Shown here piece after piece: positions 46,932 to 58,204 of a DNA stretch of 64,000 nucleotides (position 1 is its first letter; each line of letters opens with the position of its first letter). Under the pieces are notes generated by a model, which was given only the letters and a program-made list of their open reading frames with translations, did not search any database and was not told where the DNA came from. Position numbers and translations under genes: made by a program. The stretch is from Wolfiporia cocos (Eukaryota > Basidiomycota > Agaricomycetes > Polyporales > Phaeolaceae), in contig JACCLO010000001.1 of the NCBI GenBank assembly GCA_029448655.1, positions 1,116,001 to 1,180,000 on the forward strand. The letters are read 5' to 3'.

Positions 46932-47714
46932 CTCTTCATATTCTTTCTCATTGGCGAATTCATATTCTACCAGTATACTGGCATAGAGAATGGGTAGCCT
47001 GTACCCCTGCTTAATGGCCTTGTATGGGAACACCTTGACGGTGTTTGACTGAGACATCCTAGTTAAAACTGCTTGAGTTGAGTGGAAAGAAAATTTACTC
47101 ACCATCTCAGCCATCATCTTCACCTGCCACTCAGTATAGTCACTGCCTTACAGACTCTTGTGGGCTACCCTGATTGTGGAAATCGCATGGGCAATGAGGA
47201 CATTGGCCTGTTCAAAGAGTTCAGACATGATGAGAGCAAAAGTTTCAGGTGGAGTGCAAGTGCAATTGGGAGTGTGAGCAGGAGAGCAGCAGTGCAGGGA
47301 GAGTCTGAGCTTGAGGGGTCATGACCGCAGCTCACAACCTGTTCATATAAGTCTTCGTGGCCTCATGCTACAGCTCGGTGCTGGTCTGTGGACCAGAAGC
47401 ACCTGATTTCTATTTTGGCACATTGTGCTGATTGCCACTGCATGCAGTGTGCATGTGATTGGATCTATTCCCATGGTTCGCTTCTGGGCTTCTGCTGTTC
47501 TGTGAGCTACCTGCATCTATTATATCTTTTTCAACTCATTACCATGAGTTTGATTTTTCTTGCCTGCACACACTCCCACATGAACCAATCAAAACCCCTC
47601 AGCCCCTCCCCTGTTCCTGCTTATCCAATGCTTATCACATTTATGCACTTCCATACCAGTGCAGTGTGGGACTCCCCACTGGAAGAAGGGTCTTCACTCA
47701 CACAACAGACTCAG

Positions 47715-48428
47715 TGTTACAGGTCGTATACCCGTTCGTTATACTTGAATCACAAGTATAGATCATCTTCTGCACGTAGTCCCACAGACAAGTGCAAGGA
47801 AAATAATACCCAATTCGTATTAAACCTTCAAGCCCTAAGTTGCAGAGACTCTAGGGGATCACTCAATATTCAGTACACGTTAAAGAATATATCTGGGTTT
47901 GCTAGCAAATACTTTTGGAGAGTACTTGCCTAAGTCCAAGAAGTCAGTGTGCACTTCGAGGACTTAGTCTTCAGGGCTCAAGAATATACTGAGCATAGTT
48001 TCCTACATTTGAGAATGAGTATAAGACTTCTTGTTTATACAACAAGGTCGAGCTGGAGAGCCTTGACTTAGTTACATGAGTTTATATACTACGTTAGGTT
48101 TTAGGAGTCCCACTTGTCCCAGATGTCACTGATACTATCTATGTCCTAGGTTGAAATGTTTGATAAGTATGTAGCGATATATCTGAAATGATGGATAGTA
48201 ATGATACTGCAGCAGAATCGCCATCTGTCAATCATAGAATGATAAATATGAAATGGTGGCAGGGTCGGATCTGCCAATGTCGGAATGAACCCAATATGCT
48301 AGTACAACTGGGGTTGAACACAGTAGAGTCATGAGTGGCCAGGGGAGTTGGTTGTGCAACAAGTCCCTGTATTGTATTTGCCCCATGGTGAGTTCCACGT
48401 GCATTCAAAAAACAAAATAACCATAACA
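47715..48428 (-). repeat. L2b LTR
   Basis: The 714-bp LTR starts TGTTACAGGTCG and ends CCATAACA. Flanks are ctcag and ggcag, which do not give a convincing duplication. Sense direction is minus by the TATA box (tagtatataaac). The sequence 47229-47714 holds only a Ser/Pro/His-rich plus-strand frame of unknown origin. Confidence 0.75.
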
Positions 48429-48789
48429 GGCAGGCCCACTCGCAACCATCATAATTGTCTGGTTACAGCAGTGGTGGGCCCATCTGTGACAGTCACTACT
48501 GTCTGGTCACAGAAGACATGGGCCCACCTGACAGTAGGCCTAATGGTTAGGGCATGGGCCAACAACTGGCTGACCTGAACCATTAGGGGTTGGTACAAGC
48601 TGGTTGACCTGAACCGTCACCTACTGTCACTGAAAGGTGTGTATTCTACACTACATTAAGCCCTACAGGCTAGTGTTTACACTACTGCCATAGTCCCATT
48701 ACTGGGCTACAGGCTTTATACCTTGTCTGTTAACCCAATACTGGGTAACATGACCCTTATGACACAGACTGGTGCCCTTACAGGCACTG

Positions 48790-49165
48790 TGTCACATGAG
48801 TTCAGTCATTGCCATTACTAGCACCATGCTTATGCTATAGGCATTATGTCATAGCATAATGACTGGCCTGTAGCAATGCCATTAGGGCTGTACACAGACC
48901 AGTACATTAGGGTAGACACTTACAGTAGTAGTCTAACCCATGTACATATAAGCTCAGGTCTTGGGGATTACTCCCCAGACCTTTTATTGTCATGTTAGGG
49001 TGGTCACGTCATGACCTTTGCTAATTACCATCTCTGCCTATGCATGCATGCATCTACCTTGCCCCATCTCACCTCTCTTAGACATGCTAGACTGGAGACC
49101 ACCTGGCCACTTCTACAATGACCATGCACCTATGCAGGTCCCAGACAGTTTGTGATAGCATGACT
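48790..49165 (+). repeat. L1-type LTR remnant
   Basis: It has the L1 order: a TGTCACATGAG start, a TATA-like acatataagctc near 48943, a ggggattactcccc block and a cccagacagtttgtgata end. The ends do not pair with target duplications. Upstream, a gtgcccttacaggcac hairpin near 48780 recurs at 28270. Confidence 0.45.
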
Positions 49166-49175
49166 GACATCATCC

Positions 49176-49430
49176 ATGCTAACTGTGGTGTTAGCTTCAA
49201 CAGGTAAACTCACCCAAACCATCAAGATGTTAACCCTAGGCATTTTTGGATGCCATGTTTCTGCTGTTGACTACCATGACAAACCCTGCCTTGTCCAATG
49301 TCACCACTGCTGGAAACTCAGTCACACAAGTACCACCAAAAACCTGTGCCACACACCCCAAACCTGCCATCAATGTGGTGAAGATTACCCTGATGCAGAT
49401 TTCACTGTGTCACTACTGTGGTTAGCCTCC
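49176..49430 (+). pseudogene. LINE ORF1 fragment with CCHC cysteines
   Basis: The short frame contains CLVQCHHCWKLSHTS and CHTPQTCHQCGEDYPDADF, in the style of the degenerate zinc knuckles at the end of fungal LINE ORF1 (Gag-like) proteins. It is followed by LTR-derived sequence. It probably belongs to the same LINE whose endonuclease, RT and RNase H pieces follow to the right. Confidence 0.5.
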
Positions 49431-49754
49431 TTGTATTTCAGAGCCCCATAGAAAGGCTAAGTTCTAGTCTAACACCCTAGAGGGAACCAAGCTCTAGGCA
49501 ATGTGAATAGAGAGGGCTGTTGACTTAGAGTGTCATGCATAGTGTATATCAGTAGAAACCTAGGGCATACACCCCAAGGTCTAGATTGAATGTGTTAGAG
49601 GTGTAAGACCTCTAATCTTAATGTTATATACATGACTAGCACTATATACCAAGTGTCTGCTTTAAATGACAAGGTCTGTCCACAGTACTTATCATCATGT
49701 ATGTAATGATGTATAGATAAGTGGGGCTGAGTGCTTATCTACATGCTATCTAAT

Positions 49755-50463
49755 TGTCACAGATTATTTCATGCACCCCTCCCTACTATCATTTTACTTC
49801 GCTTATATCATTAGTTACACTTAGATGGGGTTGATCCAACAACCTAGAAGATTAGTAGATCACATGACTTTCTGGGTCATGTGACGTACTCTTTTATTGT
49901 CAGATTAGATAGCACCACTAGGTACCATCACAGGTACATGATCAGGCGACCTTATCTCATCATTTATGACATCAGGGCCCATACTGACCCCAGACTATGA
50001 CATCAGGATTATTATTAGCCCTGACAACATCATTATGACATCAGGTCTATTATTATAGGCCAAGACTTAGCACAGCCCACTTACCCTTGTGGTATGACAT
50101 AGTGGTGCTGCTTACTATACATTTATGACATGATGACAGATCAGTGCTATTCTTAGTGTAGCACGCCGTTATGATGACTTATGACATTATGACATATAAA
50201 TAGCTACATGCACACAGACCACTACATTAGGGCCAGTTCCTTGCTTAGTAATAGTCTAGACTTGCCATGTATATAAATCAGCAGGTCTAGGGCCCTTGCA
50301 CCTTAGACTTAGAATGTTCATTTATGGGGGCATTTCCCCACTTTCCTCTTGACAAACCCAGTTGCTGCTCATATTATGTGCTCCTTTGGCTGTGACTCCA
50401 GACTTTTACCTAGCCTCTGAGACTATGTGCCCTGCAGCTAGAGACATCACTTGGATTGTGACA
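49755..50463 (+). repeat. Solo LTR, L1 family
   Basis: The 709-bp LTR starts TGTCACAGATTATTTC and ends GGATTGTGACA with a perfect ctaat duplication (49750-49754 and 50464-50468). A TATA box (tgtatataaatc) is at about 50270. The word tatgacatca recurs several times at 49960-50150. Confidence 0.85.
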
Positions 50464-50559
50464 CTAATCTAATATACTAGAGGGAGCTTGGCAAATGGCA
50501 GAGTGGTGAAAATGTCTGAAGGAGGCATGCAGTTGGCAATGAGGACACTGGTTTGATCC

Positions 50560-51865
50560 CCATGACTGGAAAACCTAAATTCATGGTGACCACACCTAAG
50601 TTTTGTGACACCCAAAATTTTCACACTGCCACTACTGTATTCATTGCACCACCATCAGAACTGCTGATGAAACCTGCACCTACAGCCACTGTGTCAACTG
50701 CACTGGTGACCACTTTGCTGACAACATACACTTCCCTAGTCGCACCTGCTACCACCTTCCCCTTGACCCAGTCTACTTACCTACCTTCACAGAAGATGAA
50801 CCACTCCCTTCCATGCTGCATGAATACCACATGACAACTTCGCATACTCACCTGAATGTTGCAGGCTTGAAAATTCTCACCGATAATGTTCTGGACACTA
50901 CCAATGTTACAGATTGAATATCTGTTCAGCTGAAATAACTAAGATGAGTTACTCAATGAGTCAAGTAGTGCACTACTTTGTTGGACTTTGCAAAGTCAGA
51001 GTGTCAATATACAAGTGAAGGCTTAATTGCTTAAGCTTCAAGAATGAGTATAGGATCCTTGTAATTCAACAAGGTCAAGCTAAGGAACTTGGCCAGCATT
51101 TACAATGGATTATATACTATGATTTACCAATTGGGGTCATAGTGTCCATGGTACTGCTACCATTACATCCATAGGGCTAGTGTGCTGAGTAGACAAATAA
51201 GAACTGTTGTGGTTGAGTGCAACAAGGGCTGAAACTCAAGAAGCACTGTGGTTAGACACAGAATACAAGCTAGAACATGATACAAATGGAATACATGGGC
51301 ATATGGTGTTGTACATGAAATGAGGGTCTCCGGTTGAGCAGGGATCTCTAGAATAAAGCACGTGGTGAGGCTGTTGAATGTTAAGTCCCTCTGCACAGTG
51401 AGGCATCAAGGAAAATAATCATCTGTACTCGTACAGACAGTAACAACCACCAACTATGGTATTATTTTATTACAGGAAATCTGGTATGACCAACCTTGGA
51501 TGTCCAAAGCCACTCTCAGCCTAGGACCTCTCCACTGTAACCATACTAACACTAACACCACCTGGATGCTTTACCTCCCTATCCTCCCCACTCACATTAA
51601 ACCTTACATTGCAATCTATGTTCAACTGTCTCTAGCCCAACATTTTTACATCATATACCATCCTTTTGTACCTCCTCATCCACACATTCTGTCACAGGCC
51701 AATTTCATTGCCTCAAGACACAGACCAATCCAATGCCCCACTCATGCTAAGCTAAACCCCAGCAACACCAGAACAACCCCTGAAGCACTCATCAGAGTCC
51801 CCAATGGCCACACTGAACCCAATGCCAATGCTAGATCCCCAAGACAGAGCCACTCAGGATATTAG
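50560..51865 (+). pseudogene. LINE endonuclease region, interrupted
   Basis: A Thr/Pro/Ala-rich linker is followed by NVAGLKILTDNVLDTTNYG and LLQEIWYDQPW, the start of an exonuclease-endonuclease-phosphatase domain with its QE motif. Then PYIAIYVQLS-like strands continue to about 51680. The LTR at 50905-51445 splits it. The catalytic SDH end of the domain is not seen. The frame ends near 51865 in sequence that again resembles the L1-related long element (gtcacaggccaatttc at 51690). Confidence 0.55.
50905..51445 (-). repeat. Solo LTR, L2a family, CpG-depleted
   Basis: The 541-bp LTR starts TGTTACAG and ends CAGTAACA, flanked by accaa and accac. Its first 120 bases contain no CpG, against 13 in the copy at 10338, so it is the oldest-looking member. 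It splits the LINE endonuclease. Confidence 0.8.
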
Positions 51866-52099
51866 CCAATCAGCCACAGCATTGCCAAGCATAGCCCAGC
51901 CACCAGCCACAGTGGGAACTGACAAGACCACCCTGGGCCCTCAGAGCTAAATGGGGTGAGGAAGGTGGAAGAATGCCAAGCTCAGAATGAGGTCTGAACC
52001 CTGCGCTCTACCCCCCTATATATATTAGTGTAGATGTGTATGTACATATATCCTAGATGCCGGTTGTGGCATTATGTGAATATCCTGAGTGACCACTTA

Positions 52100-53712
52100 C
52101 ACTGCATGAAGCCGCCGGTTTTCTGACACCTAGAACTTGGTCAAAACCTGTGGGTTCTGAACAGATCACAACATCATCGGAATATATCTAGAATCTGCAT
52201 ATTTCTGACACATTTCTGACAGATTCTTGGATTAGTCTGGTCAGCTGTCAAAAGACTGAGCCATTGATAGGTTTTCTGATTATGTAAATACATAAGTTGG
52301 TGCGTACAAAATCGCTGTGGTATACATAAGGAGCTATATTGTTATCCTCATTTTAACTTTTATGCAAGCAAGCTGGCTACTGACATCACAAACCATGCTC
52401 TGACTTCAACTTGTCTTCAGCCCCGACCCGCATCTCCCGGCCCCCCCTCTCCAAGTCCCCCCCTCCCCCCCGCCAGCAGGTGCAGCAATCCTGCGGATTG
52501 CAACATGTATATACTGTGTTGAAGGGTATGCAAGCTTGTCATGCCCTGACATATGTATCTCATCAATGGCCACAATTCCTAACAGTCAGAGGCTGTCATT
52601 CCACAGCATCAAGTTCTTGCCGATGAGGCCGCATACTGAAAAAATCAGCGGTGAGCTGTTTTCTTTATATCAACAGCAATGATTCTTGTAATATCATCAA
52701 CAGCAGACAATGGTCCTGGCACTATATACTTTTGCATTCATACCTTACCACAGTCGTGCATTACTATCCATCAAGCAAAGCACTTGTATGCTAGTATGTA
52801 CATCCATTCCTACTGGCTTGTATACTCACGTGCTCATCTCCAGGTGCGTGCCATACACTTCGATTCTTGTCGTAAGCGTGTTCACTTTCCTGTACCTTGA
52901 TAGTGCAATTGCATCATAAGCTGCACCCGGTACCCATGCACTTTCAAGGCGCAACATCAGTGCAGCATCTCATATCAGGTAAGCTATTGTTGTTCCAGTT
53001 GATTCACATATTGAAGACAAGTTTGGTGCATATAGCTGCTTTGCACACAAATTCAAGGGGTTGAGCCACAGCAGGCAAGCTTGTCAGGTTAGTCCAAGTG
53101 TGACCACCCATATAAATGCTGATAGCAATTGTGATCATTCAAATAGTGCATTCAGGGCGACCTCAATGGTGTGCTGAGTATTCATTGTTGCATTGGTACT
53201 CACTGATGTTATTATATACATACAGATTTTGGGTGGAAATCAAATGTACCGAATGCATATGAAGCCACATCCAGTCCATAGGGTACTGGAGGTATATCAG
53301 CTTGCAAGGGATCCAGCTGCTTGATTCCTGTCTTCCTTGAAGATCACTTAGTGTAGTGGCGAATCCCCTGTATGTCTGCAATGATATCAGAATATATATG
53401 ATTATATGCTTCCTGACTGCCCGGGATCCAAAAGTGGACAAACATTGTCTTCCTATTACATAATATGTCTTCAAACTATTACATAATGCATCTTTCTGGG
53501 ACTTGTCTGTGGCTAGTATAAACTGGCGACCTAGATTCTGAGGTCTCGTAATTTGGTCAGAACCTCGTTGGAAACCCACCAGAAACCCCACTGAAATGAA
53601 GCTATTCTGACTATATTCTGGGACCTTGGTAACTTGGTCAGAATCTCATCATAATCTGCTCAGAATTCTGATCGAATTCTGAGTGTCAGATAATTGGTGG
53701 CTTCACACAGTG
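52100..53712. mobile_element. CACTA-type DNA element, no transposase
   Basis: The left end is CACTGCATGAAGCCGCCGG and the complement of the right end is CACTGTGTGAAGCCACCAA; similarity runs on through tctgacac. The 3-bp target TTA is on both sides (52097-52099 and 53713-53715). A CACTG start and 3-bp duplication point to CACTA/EnSpm-like elements. Both subterminal regions repeat ttggtcagaa and attctga words, as in that group. A C-rich run occurs near 52440. No transposase frame is present. Confidence 0.65.
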
Positions 53713-53715
53713 TTA

Positions 53716-54350
53716 GGGAGATTACCTAAGAGTCTGAGGCTGATCTAAAAGGTCCTATGTATGTATTAGGTGCCAGTAGGTACCTGTAGGCGTACTGTAT
53801 TGTAAATACTACCTACTGAGTCCTGTGTGAGCATATGTACATGATAGTGTAGAGGTTTCTGTGGCCGTTGGAGTGGGTGATTCCATTACTGAGAAGCTCT
53901 TGGTGTCAGTTGTGGTGCATGTCACTATTTCCCATGACAGAAACCAGACCCTGTGTATCCTGTACAACCCATGTCACCTGTGTCATTGGCAGAGTATCAG
54001 TGCTGTCCAAAGAGCTGATTACGTTCAGACCACACGTGACCTGCAACAGCCACAAGACCCATTGGGATACAGCCACACACAACTGCCTGACCACAGACAC
54101 CACACCTAACCCTATGCCATCTGTCTCTGTCACATATCACATGCCATTACTGGCACAGACTAACTACTTACAAACCCTGCCACTACAGGCTACCCTAACT
54201 GATCAGCAAGAACCACCAATCATGGACCAATACCACTGATGCCATTACTGGCTAACTCCCCAATCAACAAGAACCACCAATCACATCCCAGATTGATGAG
54301 AACCACTGATCACCCAATCAATCAGAACCCCACCGATCTAAGGCATACCC
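53716..54350 (+). repeat. Asn/His-codon repeat block with gccattactggc words
   Basis: The block repeats gaaccaccaatca-type units and gccattactggc and is similar to parts of 9600-9750 and 29450-29560. It has open frames in more than one phase, which fits repeat sequence and not a gene. Confidence 0.45.
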
Positions 54351-54353
54351 ACT

Positions 54354-55825
54354 ATGTTGCCATGGACATCCTCTTACATCAATGACTTTTCCTTACTTAA
54401 CATCAGTCCCACCCTCGAAATTACCACCAAACACATATATGTTAATGTACATCATGCTTGCCAGATCCTCCATGACATTGGCCTCTCCATAGGCAATGAC
54501 AAAATTGATCTCTGTCACCTTTTTCCCTCTTGTGAACACACACACACTGCCATCCAACCCTCCTTACACCTTCACCTCCCTGACCATGGTCATCTCACTA
54601 TTCACCCCTCACAACCCATGCAATGGCTAGGATTTTACATTGACTCACACCTCACCTTTCACAAACACATACACACATGTGCACATTTTTCTCTCACCAC
54701 CACATATGCACTACACCAACTCATCCCCTCCACTTGAGGCCTCCATATTCAAGCCGTTCATCACCTCTACATTGCCACTATTCTCTATCACAAGACTCAC
54801 CCAGGGTGAGGGACCCTAAACATATCCCTGCCAAGTGTTAGGCAAGGGATAGAGCTCAGAGGATGTGCTCATGTCACTATGAGCAGAGGTCACCTTCTAG
54901 GTACAAGCCAAGAAGCAGAGTGGGTGTCACACAGAGTAGAGGTCAAGGGGCCAGCTTAGGCCCAAATGACAATCATAGGCTAAGGTCCTAGTGACCTTTC
55001 CATGGGTCACATATACATGAGGGTCAGGTGTAACTACTGGGTAAATACCTGCCCTAAGGTCATGGTCTGTGCACAGCCCTAATGGCATTGCTATGACCAG
55101 GCATAAGCTGTATAAGCCTGAGCCAGTAATGGCCGGGCTGATGAGTCATTGCCCTAGCATCACAGATGCTGGGCATAGATATATCATTGTAGGTCAGGTG
55201 CCGCATGCGGTCACCTGCCTATGCATTGTGGTCATGTGCTACCTATCTGCACATGTACCTAAGGCCCTACATTGCCAGTAAAGGGGGTGAGGGCTGGCGC
55301 TAAGCCTTAAGGGCTTTAAGGGGGCACCCTTGGGCCCGTATTGTAGGGGATAGCCATGTAATTAGCGTAAGTAGAGAGGAAAGTGAGAAACATACTTTCT
55401 TGTGACATTCTCCCCATCATGACCTACAGAGCTCCCCTATATTTCCTCAGTAACCACCAACAAAAACTCATTCGATCCTTCAACTGCACACAGAGCCAAT
55501 ACTTGACCATCATTCTCAGTGTCTTTTATCCACCCCAATCGACTCTCAAGAATACCTCACCACTATCCTCCCATTCCACATCACACTCCAACACATTGTC
55601 AACCAATACACCATCCACACTTGTACTCTCCCTTCCACCTCTCAAATCCACCTATGTAGATACACTAACACACAATAACCATATCCCCTTACAATACCAA
55701 CCATCAACAATACCTACCCTTTTACTACACTCATTACTTACATCCATCACTTACTACCGTACCACACTGGGATCATTGACCCTTTTCTACAGGCTCCCTG
55801 GGATTTTCAACCTCAGTGGGGCACA
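54354..55825 (+). pseudogene. LINE reverse transcriptase, C-terminal part
   Basis: SSYINDFSLLNISP carries the RT active-site box with YINDF in place of Y-x-D-D, so the catalytic Asp pair is altered. The following WLGFYIDSHLTFHKHIH block is the conserved strand after the palm. The LTR at 54786-55407 splits the text exactly between IATIL and PIMTYRAPLYF, which rejoin in frame. Thumb-like sequence continues to about 55825, where a second LTR begins. The finger and palm core is missing. Confidence 0.75.
54786..55407 (-). repeat. Solo LTR, L1 family, inside LINE RT
   Basis: It starts TATCACAAGA (first G mutated) and ends TCTTGTGACA; these are exact inverted repeats apart from the one change. The duplication is ttctc (54781-54785 and 55408-55412), and its removal restores the LINE frame. 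Confidence 0.9.
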
Positions 55826-56364
55826 AGTTATGGATCAAATATCCATTCAGCATGAATAACTAAGTCAAGTTACTCAGCGTATCGAATAGTGCACTACTCA
55901 CAGGACTCTGCAGAGTCAGAGTGTCAATACACAAGCTGCAGGCTTAATTGCTCAAGCCTTTGAGAACGAGTATAAGATCCTTGTAATTCAACAAGGTCAA
56001 GCTGAGGAACTCAACCAGTATGTACATCAGGTTTTATACTACAATTCATTAACCAGGGTCATAGTGTCCTTGGTACTGCTACTGTTAAGTCTGTCAAGCT
56101 AACATTTCAAGTAATAAAGGAGAAGTGTTGTGGTTGAGTGCAACAAGGGATGAAATGGAGAAGACACATGGTTAGGCATACAATATTAGCTAGAATGTGA
56201 TGAGATGGGGCATCATGGGTACAGGGTTGTTATACATGAAACAGGGCCTATGGTTGAGTGGAGGCCCCTAAAATAGAGTGCACAGGTGAGGCAGTTGAAC
56301 ACTAAGTCCTCATACACAGCGAGGTGTCAAAAGATATTTGAGTGTACCTGTAGAAATCGTAACA
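55826..56364 (-). repeat. Solo LTR, L2a family, inside LINE
   Basis: The 539-bp LTR has a mutated start (agttatgg) and ends TCGTAACA, with a perfect gcaca duplication (55821-55825 and 56365-56369). It has lost most CpG sites and is therefore an old insertion. Confidence 0.85.
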
Positions 56365-56644
56365 GCACATGTCTTCAATGGGATTCAATCACACAGTGCA
56401 CAATGAAGAAGGAATGCTAGGACCACCTCACACATATGAGACATCTCCTCAATCTCATCATGACTGATTCCACCCAACTTGCCATCTTCACAGATGGCTC
56501 TAGCAGCACTCCACAATACTGACAGAAAACTCACACTGGCACAGCTTTCCTAATCACACACATTGGCACAGTTATCTACCAATGCCTCTTTGACATGGGT
56601 ACCAGAGCCACCTCCTATGATGCTGAAATACTTGCAGCCTCTAG

Positions 56645-57226
56645 TGTCACAGAATACCTAGTGGGGGTTCTACAACGTCCCTTGTTGTATTGCAAAGGCG
56701 CCCCTAGGTGTGGGGCTAACTCCTTACTTACTTACTTCCTCCACGTCGCGCCTTGTATTTCTTACTAGACCACCTGACCCATTAGATTAGCGCTGTAGGG
56801 TAGCGCACACCTCAGGTACCGCACGTTATGGTCACATATGTTACATGGACGTTACGGTAGTTACATAGTCATGTGCTCTCTTAGGTACGGCGCACAGGCC
56901 CGGTACTTTAGGGTGGCCATTACTGGCCAGCTACACATGTATAAGTATGACGGGATGAGGACTTACATCCTCATTCCTAAGATTCTCGACAATGGGGCTT
57001 GCCCCCCTTCATTCTCATCTTGTGTGATGCTGGCGTAGACGGCACCAACACTATCTCTCTCTCATACTTGCTAGTCTGGGTATGTCGATGCTTGGGCATG
57101 GGTAGGATGTGGTGAACCCTGTGCTTCCGCCCTTCGTTCACCGCTGCTGGATGCACTTGTGCGCTGTGGGCGTTATGTGCCCCCCGTCCTTGTAGGCCAG
57201 TCCCACAGACCTGTAAGTCTGTGTCA
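56645..57226 (+). repeat. Solo LTR, L1 family, inside RNase H
   Basis: The 582-bp LTR starts TGTCACAGAATACC and ends AGTCTGTGTCA with a perfect tctag duplication (56640-56644 and 57227-57231). The terminal 27 bases form a hairpin (CACAGAC with GTCTGTG). Confidence 0.95.
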
Positions 57227-57394
57227 TCTAGTGCCACATGGCATCTATACTCACTCCTCACCTCACACTCCCATCACACCACCCATATACACTTTTTCAT
57301 TGACAATACTATTGTCATCGACAGAATCTATGACACATCGAAACACCCATCCCAACTCAACAGTGAACTCTTCCACAAGTCCATCAATTAAATC

Positions 57395-57947
57395 TGTCAC
57401 ATATTTGCTCTGTGGCATTGCCCTGCTACCTTTTACAGGGTTTCTGGCCTTCGGCGGCCCCTTCTACCTAAGTAGCACCTCCTGTCTCTTTAGCTGCACA
57501 TCTAATTAGTAGATTATGACAAGATGTACATGCATGATCATGGGTGCACATGCCTCTCCATTACACTTACAGTCTGACACATGGACTCGGCCCGCTTACA
57601 TACAGTACTACATAGTTACAGTTATGTCCTCGTGCACGTTTTGGCATAGGCCACACTTGAACCTCATACTTCAGGGTAGTACTTACATGTTCACTGCACT
57701 GCCTGTATTTAGTGTTGTAGGAACTGGGGCTTACTCCCCAGTTTTAGTATCCTCAACATTGGGCAAGCAAGGCCCCCTTCTCTGCTGCTCTGTGTGTGCC
57801 TGCTCTGCCTCTGCTCCTCACCTCACTCATCTGGTACCAGCACCGCTAGTCCACTCTATGAATGACTAGGACCTGGGATTCATGCTAGTCAGTGTGGTTT
57901 AGGGGCTCCCCAGCAGGGCTGGTCCCACAGTCAGTGAGACTGTGTCA
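57395..57947 (+). repeat. Solo LTR, L1 family, inside RNase H
   Basis: The 553-bp LTR starts TGTCACATATTTGC and ends GAGACTGTGTCA with a perfect aaatc duplication (57390-57394 and 57948-57952). The end forms a hairpin (CACAGTC with GACTGTG). Confidence 0.9.
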
Positions 57948-58204
57948 AAATCCTCAGCACATACCCCAACATCAACATCACCCTCCACTGGTGTCCTAGC
58001 CACCAAGGGATTCCTGGCAACAAACATGCTGACACATTAGCCAAATCAGCCATCCTCATCCCCACCCACATTCCACCAACCATCACTTGGCTATGCTCCA
58101 CTGAATGACATTGAGCTCTAATCTGGTGGCAACAACACTGGATCTCTATAAACCGATAAACTCTTCAAGATATGCATTGACCACTCTCCCATCATACTTG
58201 CTCC

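Larger units (their letters stand above)
44026..47228 (-). pseudogene. Unknown protein gene, split by two LTRs and truncated
   Basis: The minus-strand gene starts MSELFEQANVLIAHAIST at 47228, has a TAA at 47150-47148, and continues through PYKAIKQGYRLPILYAS. The LTR at 45842-46931 interrupts EYEE/FNSIHVEEM, which rejoins in frame. An intron follows (about 45707-45655), then an acidic KRPHEDFEKDSTDSEDSEEE tract and a basic part. Near 45050-44930 a cysteine cluster (CSNC...C...CKRCSSNSLTC) resembles a zinc-binding motif, and the last part ends YTEEELADFPVK at a gtgagt donor beside a second LTR (44090-44709). The rest is cut off by the LTR at 44025. I do not recognise the family; it could be a transposon-borne gene. 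Confidence 0.5.
56455..58204 (+). pseudogene. LINE RNase H domain, split by two LTRs
   Basis: The four acidic residues of RNase H can be seen in three pieces: IFTDGSS (first Asp, about 56490), YDAEILAAS (Glu, about 56620), HFFIDNTIVI (second Asp, about 57300) and GNKHADTLAKSA (last Asp, about 58030), preceded by WCPSHQGIPG. The LTRs at 56645-57226 and 57395-57947 separate them, and removal of each with one duplication keeps the frame. A TGA at 56520-56522 and a TAA at 57389-57391 show that the domain is dead. Confidence 0.8.
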
